DNA of 64,000 nt, taken from contig CAZWZF010000006.1 of the NCBI GenBank assembly GCA_964638715.1, forward strand, positions 107,843 to 171,842. The letters run 5' to 3'. Origin of the DNA: JBAXQQ01 sp037131695 (GTDB lineage Bacteria; Armatimonadota; Hebobacteria; CAIYQO01). How positions within the stretch are numbered: position 1 is the first letter of the stretch; every line of letters starts with the position of its first letter. This document shows positions 8,103 through 16,873 of the stretch, in pieces. The position numbers and the translations under genes were made by a program. The notes beneath the pieces were generated by a model. That model was not told the DNA's origin and ran no database searches. It saw nothing but the letters and a program-made list of their open reading frames with translations.

Positions 8103-11100
8103 ATGAAATCAATCACCAGTTCCCGTATGCGTCTGTTGGCGCTTTGCCTTTTATTGGCATTTGCCGCCATTAACGCGTTCTCTTTTTCCTTCAAAAATGC
8201 CGAACAAACCTTTGGGATTGAATCGGATAAAGTGGCGAAAAGCTACACTGTTCAGCAGATATCATGCAGTGCAAAGGCAAATGTCTTTTGGCCTGGCGAC
8301 GCTGTCAGTTTTAAATTGCAGTTCGTCAACAAGACCGACCAGGCAATAAAGGCAACAGGAAAAGTGGAAATTATTAATTATGCCACCACCTGCGACCCGT
8401 ATGACGGGTGGACGCAATACTCGCATAAAATTGCCGATTGCGGCAGTGTGCCGGTAACGCTGGATATCGCCGCCAAAGGGTTTCAAGATATCGACATTAA
8501 ATCGGTGCTGCCAAAGCGATTTGGTGCTTATGCGCTGGTAGCAGATATTCCCGGGCAGGGACGCTGTTTTGTAACGCCTTTCCTATATACTCCGAAAGCG
8601 ACCCCGGGCAAAGTGCAAAACCCGACCTATGCCCTCGACCTGCGTGAATACACCCCGGAGATGTGCGGGTTATGGCAGCGAATAGGCATTAAAGGAACCC
8701 GCAATGAATGGGGATATCGCCAAACCAAAGATGGCGGTTTGGAAAGAATGATGACCGAGTTGGGTGATAACTGCAAGACGATGGCAGATAATGATATTAC
8801 CGCCATGCTTTGTATCGAAGGCGGCGATCTGGGAACCATGCCGCTGGGTACTATTCGTTCATTGCTTAATGACAAAGACGAAGGAAAAATGGATTATCCG
8901 GGAGATTTTGTTTGGCAGCCGAAATATGATGAAGATTTTCAGAAGTGGACTACCGCAATTTGCAGCACTTATGGCTGGCCAAAAGGCCCGGTTAACGCTG
9001 TCGAATTATGGAATGAACCGTGGGAAGGCTCGTCTATCTCCGGTTGGGGAGCTGACTTGCCGCGTTACCGCGAATTGTATACAAAAATGGCACTTGGCGT
9101 TCTTGATGCCCGTGAAAAAGAAAAAGTTAAAGTGCTCATTGGCGGAACCTGTTCGTCCATGAATACTGAAGATAAACTGTTTGGCGATGGCAAGGATACC
9201 TTCCTGCCATGGCTTGACTTCACCAGCATTCATTATCAGCCAATGGGCAATGTACCGGCTATTATTCCATCATGGGCAAACCGCAAGAGCGAATTTGGCG
9301 CGGTGCAGCCATGGGATACCGAGAGCTGGGTCGCCAATTCTGAAGATCGAGTGGCAGCAGTTATTGCATCCATGCGCGCCCAGGGGTTAAAACGCACCGC
9401 CGGTGTATTGCATGACGCAGTTCGCGACACAACTGATGTCACTATTCGCACCGCGACAGGCAATAAACGCCAGCATGTGGTGGTTCCTTACGCTTGTGGC
9501 GTTGGTATCGCCGCCTGCCAGGCATATATCGGTCAGCGCGACTTCAAAGAGATACTCTTCAAAAACGGCCTTCCCTGGGTATTCGTATTTGACGGCTTGC
9601 CGGGCAAAGATGGCAAGAATAACCCAGACGACGGCACCGTGGTATTAGTAGGCGACCTGGCGGCTGATTATTTTTATGAAAAAGGTCTGGTGAAATTTGA
9701 GGCTATTCGCGGCATGAACACGGTGAAGACCGTTGATGCTTTGAATGCACAGCTTGCCGCACTGCCAGCAGACGCACAGGCAACAGCGAAGACCGAGATT
9801 CAAGCTAAAATCAAGGCAGCCAGGGAATTGACCGGTGCAACATTCGTTGTGAAAAACAACAGCGCATTTATTTTATACGACTACAATGGCAATCCGATAC
9901 CGGCAGCAAAAGGGAAACTGACAATTCCGTTAACCATGAGCGCGTATTTCCTGCGCACTAACGGCAAACGCGGCACTTTTGCCAAGTTGATAAAAGCAAT
10001 CAGCACCGCGCGCATTGACGGTTATCAGCCAGTAGAGATAAAGGCTCATGATATGACCGCGCGATTGAGCAAACAGCCTATTGTTCAGGTGACACTGACA
10101 AATATCCTTAATCGGCCGGTGACCGGCACTTTGACCGTAAAACTTGGCGCGTTATCGTTGATGAATATGCCAACACAAACCGTGAAACTGAATGGCAACG
10201 AAACTAAAACAATTACAATTCAGGTTGTTGGCGGAACGGCAGTAGATAATAATACATATCCGCTATCGGTACGTTTTGATGCCGCAAAAGATGGCTACAC
10301 GACGCTTAACGAAAATATGCATGTGAATGTGATAAGCCAGAAGACCATCACCGTTGATGGCAAACTGGATGATTGGAATGACGTATTGCCGCAGATGGTC
10401 AAGGGGAAAGACAGCGGTCCGAACCTTACCGAAAAGGCCTGGCTGCCATTTGTACAGTTCCCGGATAAGAGCGGAACCGGACTTACTGTTGCTTATCTCG
10501 CTTATGACGCGAATAATTTTTACTTTGCCGCCAAGGTGGCAGACAGCACACCGGACGGCGGTGAATTGCGTTACAGCACCCGGGATGATGACCAGTATTA
10601 CTACCCGGAAAAATCTTACCGGTCAACCGATACCAAACATGAAAAACCGCTGGTTTGGCCGCAGGATGTGCGTCGATATTCATACCGCAAAAACCCGGAT
10701 ATCCCCATGGGCGACGACGGCATACAGATTGCGTTCAATGTACTGCCGGCAGACAAAAAAGATATGATTGAATATCCCGCCGGTACCATGCCGCAGTTCC
10801 AGGTGTATAAAGATACCGATTATGAATATTACCTGCACGCAGTTGGCAATAAATGGGGTGGCGGAACCGAAATTTGGCGGCTATTGGCACCGGGCGTCCC
10901 CCGCAAGCATTTCTATCCGCGCCAGCCAAAGGCTGATAAAGATGGCGGGCCGGTAGAAAATGGCAAACTTTCAGTAATCCAGGGAGACACCACTCGCGTT
11001 GTAGAATGCGCACTGCCATGGTCGGAAATACCGGATGTGAAAGCGGCATTAGATGGCGGGAAAAATATAAAGTTCACCTTCCGCGTCACCGATGACAAAG

Positions 11101-11216
11101 GCCCAAGCTATGAATTTGATGCCGACCGAAGCGTATCAAAACACAACGCGCTGACTTTCCACCCATTGTGGGAAACCCACTGGTCTAACGAGGTAGAGTT
11201 CGCTTTTGAGAAATGA
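8103..11216 (+). CDS. Secreted clan GH-A-like glycoside hydrolase with C-terminal CBM9-like domain
   Basis: The 1037-residue protein has a signal peptide (residues 1-25, ending INAFS). A beta-sandwich (about 30-175) precedes a TIM-barrel-like region (about 180-480). In that region VELWNEPWEG (near residue 301) carries the Asn-Glu pair of a clan GH-A acid/base, and PWDTESWVAN (near 402) is a plausible nucleophile strand. GH5, GH39 and related families share this layout, and I cannot choose among them. Residues about 640-745 form an Ig-like domain. Residues about 748-1037 resemble CBM family 9: TVDGKLDDWNDVLPQ opens the domain, LAYDANNFYFAAKVADSTP follows, and a conserved final FAFEK-type strand closes it. 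The gene has its own promoter and terminator and no operon partners. Secretion and polysaccharide binding are well supported; the hydrolase activity is inferred. Confidence 0.72.
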   Translation: MKSITSSRMRLLALCLLLAFAAINAFSFSFKNAEQTFGIESDKVAKSYTVQQISCSAKANVFWPGDAVSFKLQFVNKTDQAIKATGKVEIINYATTCDPYDGWTQYSHKIADCGSVPVTLDIAAKGFQDIDIKSVLPKRFGAYALVADIPGQGRCFVTPFLYTPKATPGKVQNPTYALDLREYTPEMCGLWQRIGIKGTRNEWGYRQTKDGGLERMMTELGDNCKTMADNDITAMLCIEGGDLGTMPLGTIRSLLNDKDEGKMDYPGDFVWQPKYDEDFQKWTTAICSTYGWPKGPVNAVELWNEPWEGSSISGWGADLPRYRELYTKMALGVLDAREKEKVKVLIGGTCSSMNTEDKLFGDGKDTFLPWLDFTSIHYQPMGNVPAIIPSWANRKSEFGAVQPWDTESWVANSEDRVAAVIASMRAQGLKRTAGVLHDAVRDTTDVTIRTATGNKRQHVVVPYACGVGIAACQAYIGQRDFKEILFKNGLPWVFVFDGLPGKDGKNNPDDGTVVLVGDLAADYFYEKGLVKFEAIRGMNTVKTVDALNAQLAALPADAQATAKTEIQAKIKAARELTGATFVVKNNSAFILYDYNGNPIPAAKGKLTIPLTMSAYFLRTNGKRGTFAKLIKAISTARIDGYQPVEIKAHDMTARLSKQPIVQVTLTNILNRPVTGTLTVKLGALSLMNMPTQTVKLNGNETKTITIQVVGGTAVDNNTYPLSVRFDAAKDGYTTLNENMHVNVISQKTITVDGKLDDWNDVLPQMVKGKDSGPNLTEKAWLPFVQFPDKSGTGLTVAYLAYDANNFYFAAKVADSTPDGGELRYSTRDDDQYYYPEKSYRSTDTKHEKPLVWPQDVRRYSYRKNPDIPMGDDGIQIAFNVLPADKKDMIEYPAGTMPQFQVYKDTDYEYYLHAVGNKWGGGTEIWRLLAPGVPRKHFYPRQPKADKDGGPVENGKLSVIQGDTTRVVECALPWSEIPDVKAALDGGKNIKFTFRVTDDKGPSYEFDADRSVSKHNALTFHPLWETHWSNEVEFAFEK

Positions 11217-11239
11217 AAGGCGGATACAGTTTGAAAAGT

Positions 11240-11274
11240 AAAATGGCAGGCAGAAATGTCTGCCATTTTATTAT
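11240..11274 (+). terminator. Intrinsic terminator
   Basis: AAAATGGCAG (11240-11249) pairs perfectly with CTGCCATTTT (11260-11269) and is followed by ATTATT. It lies 24 bases after the stop codon at 11216. Confidence 0.8.
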
Positions 11275-11339
11275 TGAAGATCATTATTTATAAAGCTGTA
11301 AACCATGGTATAATATCTTTCAGTTAAAGGAGATTTCAC

Positions 11340-12197
11340 ATGGTAAACAAGGTTATTTTTTACATTACGATGATGTTGATGGTATGCAGTATTATATGTG
11401 CAGAGACTAAAAAAGAGTCAGAACCCAAAAAGGTTATAACTAATTCGACCCAGGCAATAGCGCGTGCCAAGAATTTTTTTCATAATGTGGGATGGTTATG
11501 GAGTGGAAATGTTAAGGTAAAACCACCTGAAGAGAATGTTGTTCAGCCAAATGTGTGGGGAGTTAAAGATGAAAATAGTACCGTTTATTGTAATGAGTTT
11601 ACAGGTAATGTTACTATTGCTCATACATCAGGTATGATTAGTGAAGGTAAAAAAGATTTTACTAAAATAACTAAAGAGACTGCTATTTCATTTGCTAAAA
11701 AACATTTAAAAGCCGCCGGTATTTCATTTGATGATCTTGTTCTTGAAACAATTAAGATTGAACCAAAATTAAATTCATCAGTGTGGCAGATAAAATATCG
11801 AAGAGAATATAAAATATACAAATATTTGGACGAGTGGTTGGCAATTAGTATAGATCCACTTGATGGCGCATTAATTTCATTTAATTATCATTGTAACTCA
11901 TTAGTTCCAGTGAATACTGATGTTAAGTTAAAAAAAGAAACTGCAATAAAAAATGCCGGTGTATGCCTAAAAAATATCAAGCAAATACCGGGGAAATTAG
12001 TTAGTGCAGAATTAATGATCGTACAACCAGATAATTATTTGGATATCGCAGGAAAGAAAATAAAATCTGACGAATATAAACAACAGCAAATTACCCGATT
12101 AGCATGGGTAATAAATCTTGATGGTCCTTGGGATATTACCCAGGTATGGGTAGATGCTGAGGATGGTTCTATTCTTGGCGGGGTGCATTGCAAGTGA
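11340..12197 (+). CDS. Exported PepSY-like protein of unknown function
   Basis: The 285-residue protein begins with a signal peptide (residues about 1-22, MMLMVCSIICAE). Two repeated units follow, each of the form lysine-rich helix, strand, then WxxDP or WVDAEDG ending: ITKETAISFAKKHLKAAG leading to LAISIDPLDGALISF, and LKKETAIKNAGVCLKNI leading to VWVDAEDGSILGG. This arrangement is typical of PepSY and YcdB/YcdC-like domains, which are thought to inhibit or modulate peptidases or to sit at the envelope. AAAGGAG precedes the ATG. Base composition is clearly more AT-rich than in the large secreted genes around it, and it adjoins a toxin-antitoxin pair, so the block 11340-12962 may have been acquired. 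Confidence 0.55.
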   Translation: MVNKVIFYITMMLMVCSIICAETKKESEPKKVITNSTQAIARAKNFFHNVGWLWSGNVKVKPPEENVVQPNVWGVKDENSTVYCNEFTGNVTIAHTSGMISEGKKDFTKITKETAISFAKKHLKAAGISFDDLVLETIKIEPKLNSSVWQIKYRREYKIYKYLDEWLAISIDPLDGALISFNYHCNSLVPVNTDVKLKKETAIKNAGVCLKNIKQIPGKLVSAELMIVQPDNYLDIAGKKIKSDEYKQQQITRLAWVINLDGPWDITQVWVDAEDGSILGGVHCK

Positions 12198-12264
12198 TAA
12201 CGAATAAAAAAACTGTTATTTGTAAAAAACAGACATATTTAATGAGAAGATAGAAATATCATGT

Positions 12265-12300
12265 TATAATTCAATACAAATGTGGTACTATAGTAAGTAC
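12265..12300 (+). promoter_or_regulatory. Candidate promoter -10 and operator of the toxin-antitoxin pair
   Basis: TATAAT at 12265-12270 is followed by a small palindrome, GTACT-ATAGTA-AGTAC (12285-12300), which would overlap the start of the transcript. AbrB/MazE-type antitoxins usually bind palindromes at their own promoter, so this is a reasonable autoregulatory site. The -35 box is weak, and the arms are only five bases long. Confidence 0.35.
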
Positions 12301-12327
12301 ATCTGTAAATTGAAGGTTGAATAAATT

Positions 12328-12570
12328 ATGATGACTAAAAAATTGACACGTCATGGAAACAGTCGGGCATTGGTTATTGAAAAGCCAATTCTTGATTTGT
12401 TGGGTATTGATGATGCGACCACATTGCAATTGCATACTGATGGGGAAAGCTTAATTATAACACCTGTAACTGAAGAAAACAGAAGTGAGACTATTAAAGC
12501 TATCGGACGTAAATATGCAGATAAGTTTCCGCGTGCGATGCAAGTGTTGGGAGGAAAAGATATATCGTGA
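12328..12570 (+). CDS. AbrB/MazE-type antitoxin (SpoVT-AbrB fold)
   Basis: The 80-residue protein has the swapped-hairpin DNA-binding domain of AbrB/MazE-like antitoxins: KKLTRHGNSRALVIEKPIL at residues 3-21, followed by LGIDDATTLQLHTDGESLIITPV. The C-terminal tail (about 55-80) would be the toxin-neutralising region. It overlaps the downstream doc gene by four bases (GTGA), as is usual for antitoxin-toxin pairs. A palindrome in its leader may be its operator. The combination of an AbrB-type antitoxin with a Doc toxin is a common pairing in environmental bacteria, whereas classical phage P1 uses Phd. Confidence 0.85.
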   Translation: MMTKKLTRHGNSRALVIEKPILDLLGIDDATTLQLHTDGESLIITPVTEENRSETIKAIGRKYADKFPRAMQVLGGKDIS

Positions 12571-12962
12571 AGCAGATGCCTGATTTCCTTTCTGAAGTTG
12601 ATATTCGTGACTTGCATCAAGTAGCTATTGAAAAAGCTGGTGGTAGTGATGGAATCCGCGACGCAGGATTGCTGGCATCCGCATTAGCTATACCACAAGC
12701 AGGATTTGGAGAAAATTTCCTTCATAAAGATATCCCTGCAATGGCAGCAGCATATCTATACCATATAGTTAATAATCATCCATTTATTGATGGTAATAAA
12801 CGAGCAGCTATGTTAGCATGTCTTACATTTCTTGATATTAATGGTTATGAGTGCAGTATTGATGAAGAAGAATGGATTATATTGGTTTTAGACATTGCGC
12901 AGGGAAAATTATCTAAGAATGATTGTATTGAGAAAATCAGGTTGTGTAGTCATTATAGTTAA
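12567..12962 (+). CDS. doc: Doc-type (Fic fold) toxin
   Basis: The 131-residue protein is a Doc toxin of the Fic superfamily. The core motif HPFIDGNKRAA spans residues 71-81 and keeps the catalytic His, the acidic residue, GN and KR. In characterised Doc proteins this fold phosphorylates elongation factor Tu and halts translation. The N-terminal stretch ALAIPQAGFGENF matches the substrate-loop region of Doc. It starts with GTG, inside the last codons of the antitoxin gene, so the two are co-translated. Length and motif are intact, so the toxin is probably active. Confidence 0.9.
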   Translation: MKQMPDFLSEVDIRDLHQVAIEKAGGSDGIRDAGLLASALAIPQAGFGENFLHKDIPAMAAAYLYHIVNNHPFIDGNKRAAMLACLTFLDINGYECSIDEEEWIILVLDIAQGKLSKNDCIEKIRLCSHYS

Positions 12963-13038
12963 TTCATCTGTTTTATAAAAATTATATTTGTTAGGGATGT
13001 TGTCTTTTTCTTTTCTTAAGTTACTATTGTGCCGAGTG

Positions 13039-13056
13039 GCCAATCAGGAGATTGGC
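13039..13056. repeat. Second copy of the palindrome found at 160-177
   Basis: GCCAATCAGGAGATTGGC is identical to positions 160-177. The match continues for a few bases on the right (TTCCCG with one change). Here the flanking AGTCACCG ends are missing, so this palindrome is a unit of its own that happens to sit within the element at 99-240. Confidence 0.7.
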
Positions 13057-13145
13057 GTTCCCGGGTTGATTTATTAAATAGCTTCTCCCCCAAATATTTG
13101 TTTGCATATTTTACAAAAATCCCCCCATTCCCCATACCAATATGC

Positions 13146-13151
13146 TATAAT
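13146..13151 (+). promoter_or_regulatory. -10 box of uvrA
   Basis: TATAAT lies 23 bases before the preferred uvrA ATG at 13175, which would leave a 5' untranslated region of about 15-18 bases. The -35 region is poor. I saw no LexA-like box. Confidence 0.45.
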
Positions 13152-13174
13152 TACCGCGCACGGTGAATAAAAAT

Positions 13175-15991
13175 ATGTCTAACAGCTTTCTGCGCATCCG
13201 AGGTGCGCGTCAAAATAATTTAAAGAATATCGACCTTGATATTCCTCGCGATAAGATGGTGGTTATTACCGGGTTGTCCGGTTCGGGCAAGTCGTCGCTT
13301 GCTTTTGACACCATTTACGCCGAGGGGCAGCGCCGGTATGTTGAATCATTGTCTTCTTATGCCCGCCAGTTTTTGGGGCAGATGGATAAGCCGGATGTTG
13401 ACACCATTGAAGGATTGTCGCCCGCGGTATCAATCGACCAGAAATCCACTACCCGCAACCCGCGTTCTACCGTGGGTACGGTAACAGAAATCTATGACCA
13501 TTTGCGCCTGATGTTTGCCCGGGTAGGGGTGCAGCATTGCCATATTTGCGGCGATAAAATCGCTTCGCAGACGGTGGAACAAATCGTTGACCAGTTGGAA
13601 ATGATGCCGGAAGGGACCCGGGTGCTGATATTAGGACCGGTAATCCGCGGACGAAAAGGTGAATACAAGACGATTTTTCAGGATATCGCGCGGCAGGGAT
13701 TCCCTCGCGTCCGAGTGGATGGCGAGTTGCGCAACGTTGACGATAATATTGAGATAGAGAGATATAAAAACCACACCATTGAGGTAGTGGTTGACCGCTT
13801 GATTATAAAAGAAGGGATGCGGTCGCGACTGGCAGAATCGATGGAAACCGCGCTGAAAATAGGCTCCGGCATCGCGTCGGTACAGATTGTCGATGGCGAA
13901 GAGTTCACCTTCAGCGAGAAAGCCGCCTGTGTAAAGTGCGGCATTTCATTCGAGGAACTGGTTCCCCGCATGTTTTCTTTCAATTCTCCTTATGGCGCTT
14001 GTCCCGATTGCATGGGACTGGGCACAAAAAACGAGTTGGATGAAGACTTGATTATCCCCGACCCATCTCTATCTCTGAAAGACGGTGCAATCCTACCCTG
14101 GCGCGGTATTCGCGGATGGTATATGTCTACCCTCGCCGCGGCTTGCCAGGCGTTGGAAATACCGATGGATGTGCCGGTGGAGCAACTGGATAAAAAAGCA
14201 GTTGATATAATCATGTATGGTACCCGCGACGACAGGAAATTTCGCGTTCGCCATCGCAATACTGCCGGTAGAACCATGGTTTACGATTCGCGCTGGGCAG
14301 GCGTGGTAAAATTAATGGAAAAGGAATTTACCGATACTTCCAGCGATGACAACCGCGACAATCTGAATCAATTTATGCGGGTAAAGCCATGTCCTACCTG
14401 TGGCGGCAGACGATTGCGCCCGGAGATACTGGCAGTGAAAATGCACGGAAAGAATATTTCTGAAGCGACGTGCATGTCTATCGGAGATTCCATGGATTGG
14501 TTTGACAGCCTGGAACTTACCCCGAGGGAAAAGCTGATTATTCACCAGGTGGTTAAAGAAGTTCGGGCACGGTTGAAGTTTTTGCTGAATGTTGGGCTTG
14601 ATTACCTGACCCTTGACCGCGCCGCCTACACCCTTTCCGGCGGCGAGGCGCAGCGCATACGCCTGGCAACGCAAATTGGCAGCGGGTTGATGGGGGTTTT
14701 ATATATCCTCGACGAACCGTCTATCGGCTTGCACCAGCGCGATAACGACCGGCTTATCGAAACGCTGCTTTCTCTTCGCGACGTCGGCAACACCATTATT
14801 GTGGTTGAACATGATGAACATACCATGCGGGCGGCGGACTACATTGTCGATATCGGTCCCGGAGCGGGTGAACATGGCGGCGAAGTGATATTTGCCGGTA
14901 CACCGGCAGAATTGCTGGATTGCAATTGCAGCGTCACCAGCGACTTCCTTACTGGCAAGCGTAAAATTGCCGTACCAAAAACCCGGCGCGACGGCAATGG
15001 CAAGTGCATCGAAATCCGTCGTGCTCATGAACATAACCTGAAAGATATTGACGTTCAGATTCCTCTTGGGAAATTCGTTGCTATCACCGGGGTATCCGGC
15101 AGCGGCAAATCGACCCTGATGGAAGATATTTTGTATAAACGTCTGATGCACCGACTGCAGGGAGCGCGTACTTTGTGGGGCAAGCATGATGAGATATTGG
15201 GAATAGAGAATATTGACAAGGTAATCGACATCGACCAGTCGCCGATTGGCCGCACCCCGCGCAGCAATCCGGCTACTTACACCGGTGTATTTGATCTCAT
15301 TCGCACGCTATTCTCGCAAACCCAGGAATCCCGGGTGCGCGGATACCAGCAAGGCCGTTTTTCTTTCAATGTGAAAGGTGGTCGATGCGAGGCGTGCCAC
15401 GGCGATGGAATCATTAAAATAGAAATGCATTTTCTGCCTGATGTATATGTGCCATGCGAGATTTGCAAAGGCGCGCGCTATAATCGCGAAACATTGCAGG
15501 TGCATTATAAAGGTAAAACTATCAGCGATGTGCTGAACATGACGGTAGCCGAAGGATTGCGGCTTTTCGAGAATATCCCCCGCATTGCCAATAAACTGCG
15601 AACACTATGTGACGTCGGACTTGATTATATCCGCCTTGGCCAGCCTGCTACCACTCTGTCCGGCGGTGAAGCGCAAAGAGTGAAACTTGCTACCGAACTG
15701 GCAAGAAGGGGAACCGGCAAAACGTTGTACCTGCTGGATGAACCAACCACCGGTCTGCACTTCGCAGACATCGAGAAACTGCTTACGGTATTGCAAAGAC
15801 TGGTAGATTCCGGTAATTCTGTGATAGTAATCGAACACAACCTTGATGTAATTAAACAAGCTGACCATATAATAGACATGGGACCGGAAGGTGGCAACAA
15901 AGGCGGCATGGTGATAGCAGCAGGCACGCCGGAAGAAGTGGCAAAAGTTAAAACAAGCTATACCGGCAAGTTTTTGCAGGGGATGCTGTAA
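13175..15991 (+). CDS. uvrA: UvrABC nucleotide excision repair subunit A
   Basis: UvrA is the damage-sensing ABC ATPase that loads UvrB at DNA lesions. The 938-residue product has the usual length. It shows two Walker A motifs (GLSGSGKSSLAFDT near the N-terminus and GVSGSGKSTLMEDI near 650), two signature sequences (LSGGEAQRIRLATQ and LSGGEAQRVKLATE), two Walker B segments (LYILDEPSIGLH and LYLLDEPTTGLH), and Cys-rich zinc modules including CHICGDK, CVKCG and CEACHGDG/CEICKGARY. The insertion domain is complete. A GTG at 13163 would add four residues; I prefer ATG 13175, which gives the MSNSFLRIRGARQNNLKNI start typical of the family. It is monocistronic. No uvrB or uvrC lies in the window. 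Confidence 0.97.
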   Translation: MSNSFLRIRGARQNNLKNIDLDIPRDKMVVITGLSGSGKSSLAFDTIYAEGQRRYVESLSSYARQFLGQMDKPDVDTIEGLSPAVSIDQKSTTRNPRSTVGTVTEIYDHLRLMFARVGVQHCHICGDKIASQTVEQIVDQLEMMPEGTRVLILGPVIRGRKGEYKTIFQDIARQGFPRVRVDGELRNVDDNIEIERYKNHTIEVVVDRLIIKEGMRSRLAESMETALKIGSGIASVQIVDGEEFTFSEKAACVKCGISFEELVPRMFSFNSPYGACPDCMGLGTKNELDEDLIIPDPSLSLKDGAILPWRGIRGWYMSTLAAACQALEIPMDVPVEQLDKKAVDIIMYGTRDDRKFRVRHRNTAGRTMVYDSRWAGVVKLMEKEFTDTSSDDNRDNLNQFMRVKPCPTCGGRRLRPEILAVKMHGKNISEATCMSIGDSMDWFDSLELTPREKLIIHQVVKEVRARLKFLLNVGLDYLTLDRAAYTLSGGEAQRIRLATQIGSGLMGVLYILDEPSIGLHQRDNDRLIETLLSLRDVGNTIIVVEHDEHTMRAADYIVDIGPGAGEHGGEVIFAGTPAELLDCNCSVTSDFLTGKRKIAVPKTRRDGNGKCIEIRRAHEHNLKDIDVQIPLGKFVAITGVSGSGKSTLMEDILYKRLMHRLQGARTLWGKHDEILGIENIDKVIDIDQSPIGRTPRSNPATYTGVFDLIRTLFSQTQESRVRGYQQGRFSFNVKGGRCEACHGDGIIKIEMHFLPDVYVPCEICKGARYNRETLQVHYKGKTISDVLNMTVAEGLRLFENIPRIANKLRTLCDVGLDYIRLGQPATTLSGGEAQRVKLATELARRGTGKTLYLLDEPTTGLHFADIEKLLTVLQRLVDSGNSVIVIEHNLDVIKQADHIIDMGPEGGNKGGMVIAAGTPEEVAKVKTSYTGKFLQGML

Positions 15992-16072
15992 AGTAATTTC
16001 ATATATTGAAAAAATTGATACTTAGCAATATATTGATAAGATAAGGTTATAATAACAAGACTATCGCTTAAG

Positions 16073-16110
16073 GTCACTTCGACAAGTGACAGGTCGCTTG
16101 TCGAAGCGAC
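16073..16110. repeat. Hairpin downstream of uvrA
   Basis: CTTCGACAAG (16077-16086) and CTTGTCGAAG (16097-16106) form a perfect 10-bp stem around a 10-base loop, with GTC/GAC extending it. There is no T run, so it is more likely an intergenic repeat than a terminator. Confidence 0.5.
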
Positions 16111-16188
16111 TCAATGAGGAACGTCGGGGACAACACTCCGTACAAGAAAAATAGGTTTTGCAATAGCCTGTAAAGAAGAGGTTATAGA

Positions 16189-16350
16189 ATGAACATGGAA
16201 ACTGATGTTCTTATTAATGGTGATTCAATTCAACTTCTTTCTACAATAGAGTCAGATTCAATTCATTTAATTCTTAGTGATATCCCTTATGGTATTGGTG
16301 CAGAGGAATGGGATGTTTTACATGATAATACCGCGGATTTGATCGCATAG
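16189..16350 (+). pseudogene. N-terminal fragment of a DNA methyltransferase
   Basis: This 53-codon reading frame encodes MNMETDVLINGDSIQLL, then SDSIHLILSDIPYGIG and a stop. NGDS followed by DIPYG is the beginning of a type II or III site-specific DNA methyltransferase of the beta group, where D(P/I)PYG is the catalytic motif IV. An intact enzyme would be 250-400 residues, so over three quarters is missing. No restriction enzyme gene is adjacent. The remnant is AT-rich and lies in a debris zone (15992-16873). Confidence 0.65.
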
Positions 16351-16363
16351 TTTTTAAGGGTAG

Positions 16364-16624
16364 CATTCGTCCGATATCTTTCGCGGTTGGAATGCAAAAC
16401 TTTTTATATTTTCGCAATGTTCTCAGTATTTTGCGCAAGGCAACAAGTTTCTACATATTGATGATTATGCGACTGCACAATGTCTGCTTGACCGTCAGTT
16501 AGACACCCGCTGGGAAGATTTGCTGACAAGTTTTCTGCCACAGATATTCCCGACTATGCATCAGACATTAGGCGATGAACTTTCATATTACTGGACTCTT
16601 TACCCGGTTGTTGAGCTTTTTTGA
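16364..16624 (+). pseudogene. Internal fragment of an unrecognised protein
   Basis: An open frame without a start codon at its beginning (preceded by an in-frame TAG at 16361) encodes a protein-like stretch: WNAKLFIFSQCSQYFAQGN, FLHIDDYATAQCLLDRQLDT and GDELSYYWTLYPVVELF. The amino-acid composition, with many W, Y, D and L, looks like a real globular protein rather than noise. I do not recognise the family with certainty; a degraded mobile-element protein is possible. It starts 13 bases after the methyltransferase remnant in another frame, suggesting successive deletions. From 16625 to 16873 I see nothing beyond AT-rich sequence. Confidence 0.4.
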
Positions 16625-16873
16625 TACACACACGGGTACAGGCACGAATACTGTGTTTATATTTAACAGTAAGTTTATCTTTAATTACAGTATTCAAGCC
16701 AGTCCCCTTCATTCTCATTCTTCATATTCTTCACATCAATTAAAAAAATCTACCTTTTTATAAAACATTGTGGTAAAATTATTGAAATATTTCTGTAAAT
16801 CATGGAACATTCGCAGTTTCTTTGCAGTCTTTATTACAGTAAGTAAAAAATCGTGTCAGTTGGAGGTTGTCTG

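Noticed and set aside
16575..16763. 62-codon frame in the debris zone before the A2M gene
   Set aside because: Composition rich in Ser, His and Phe with no motif; it overlaps the better-supported gene remnant in another frame.
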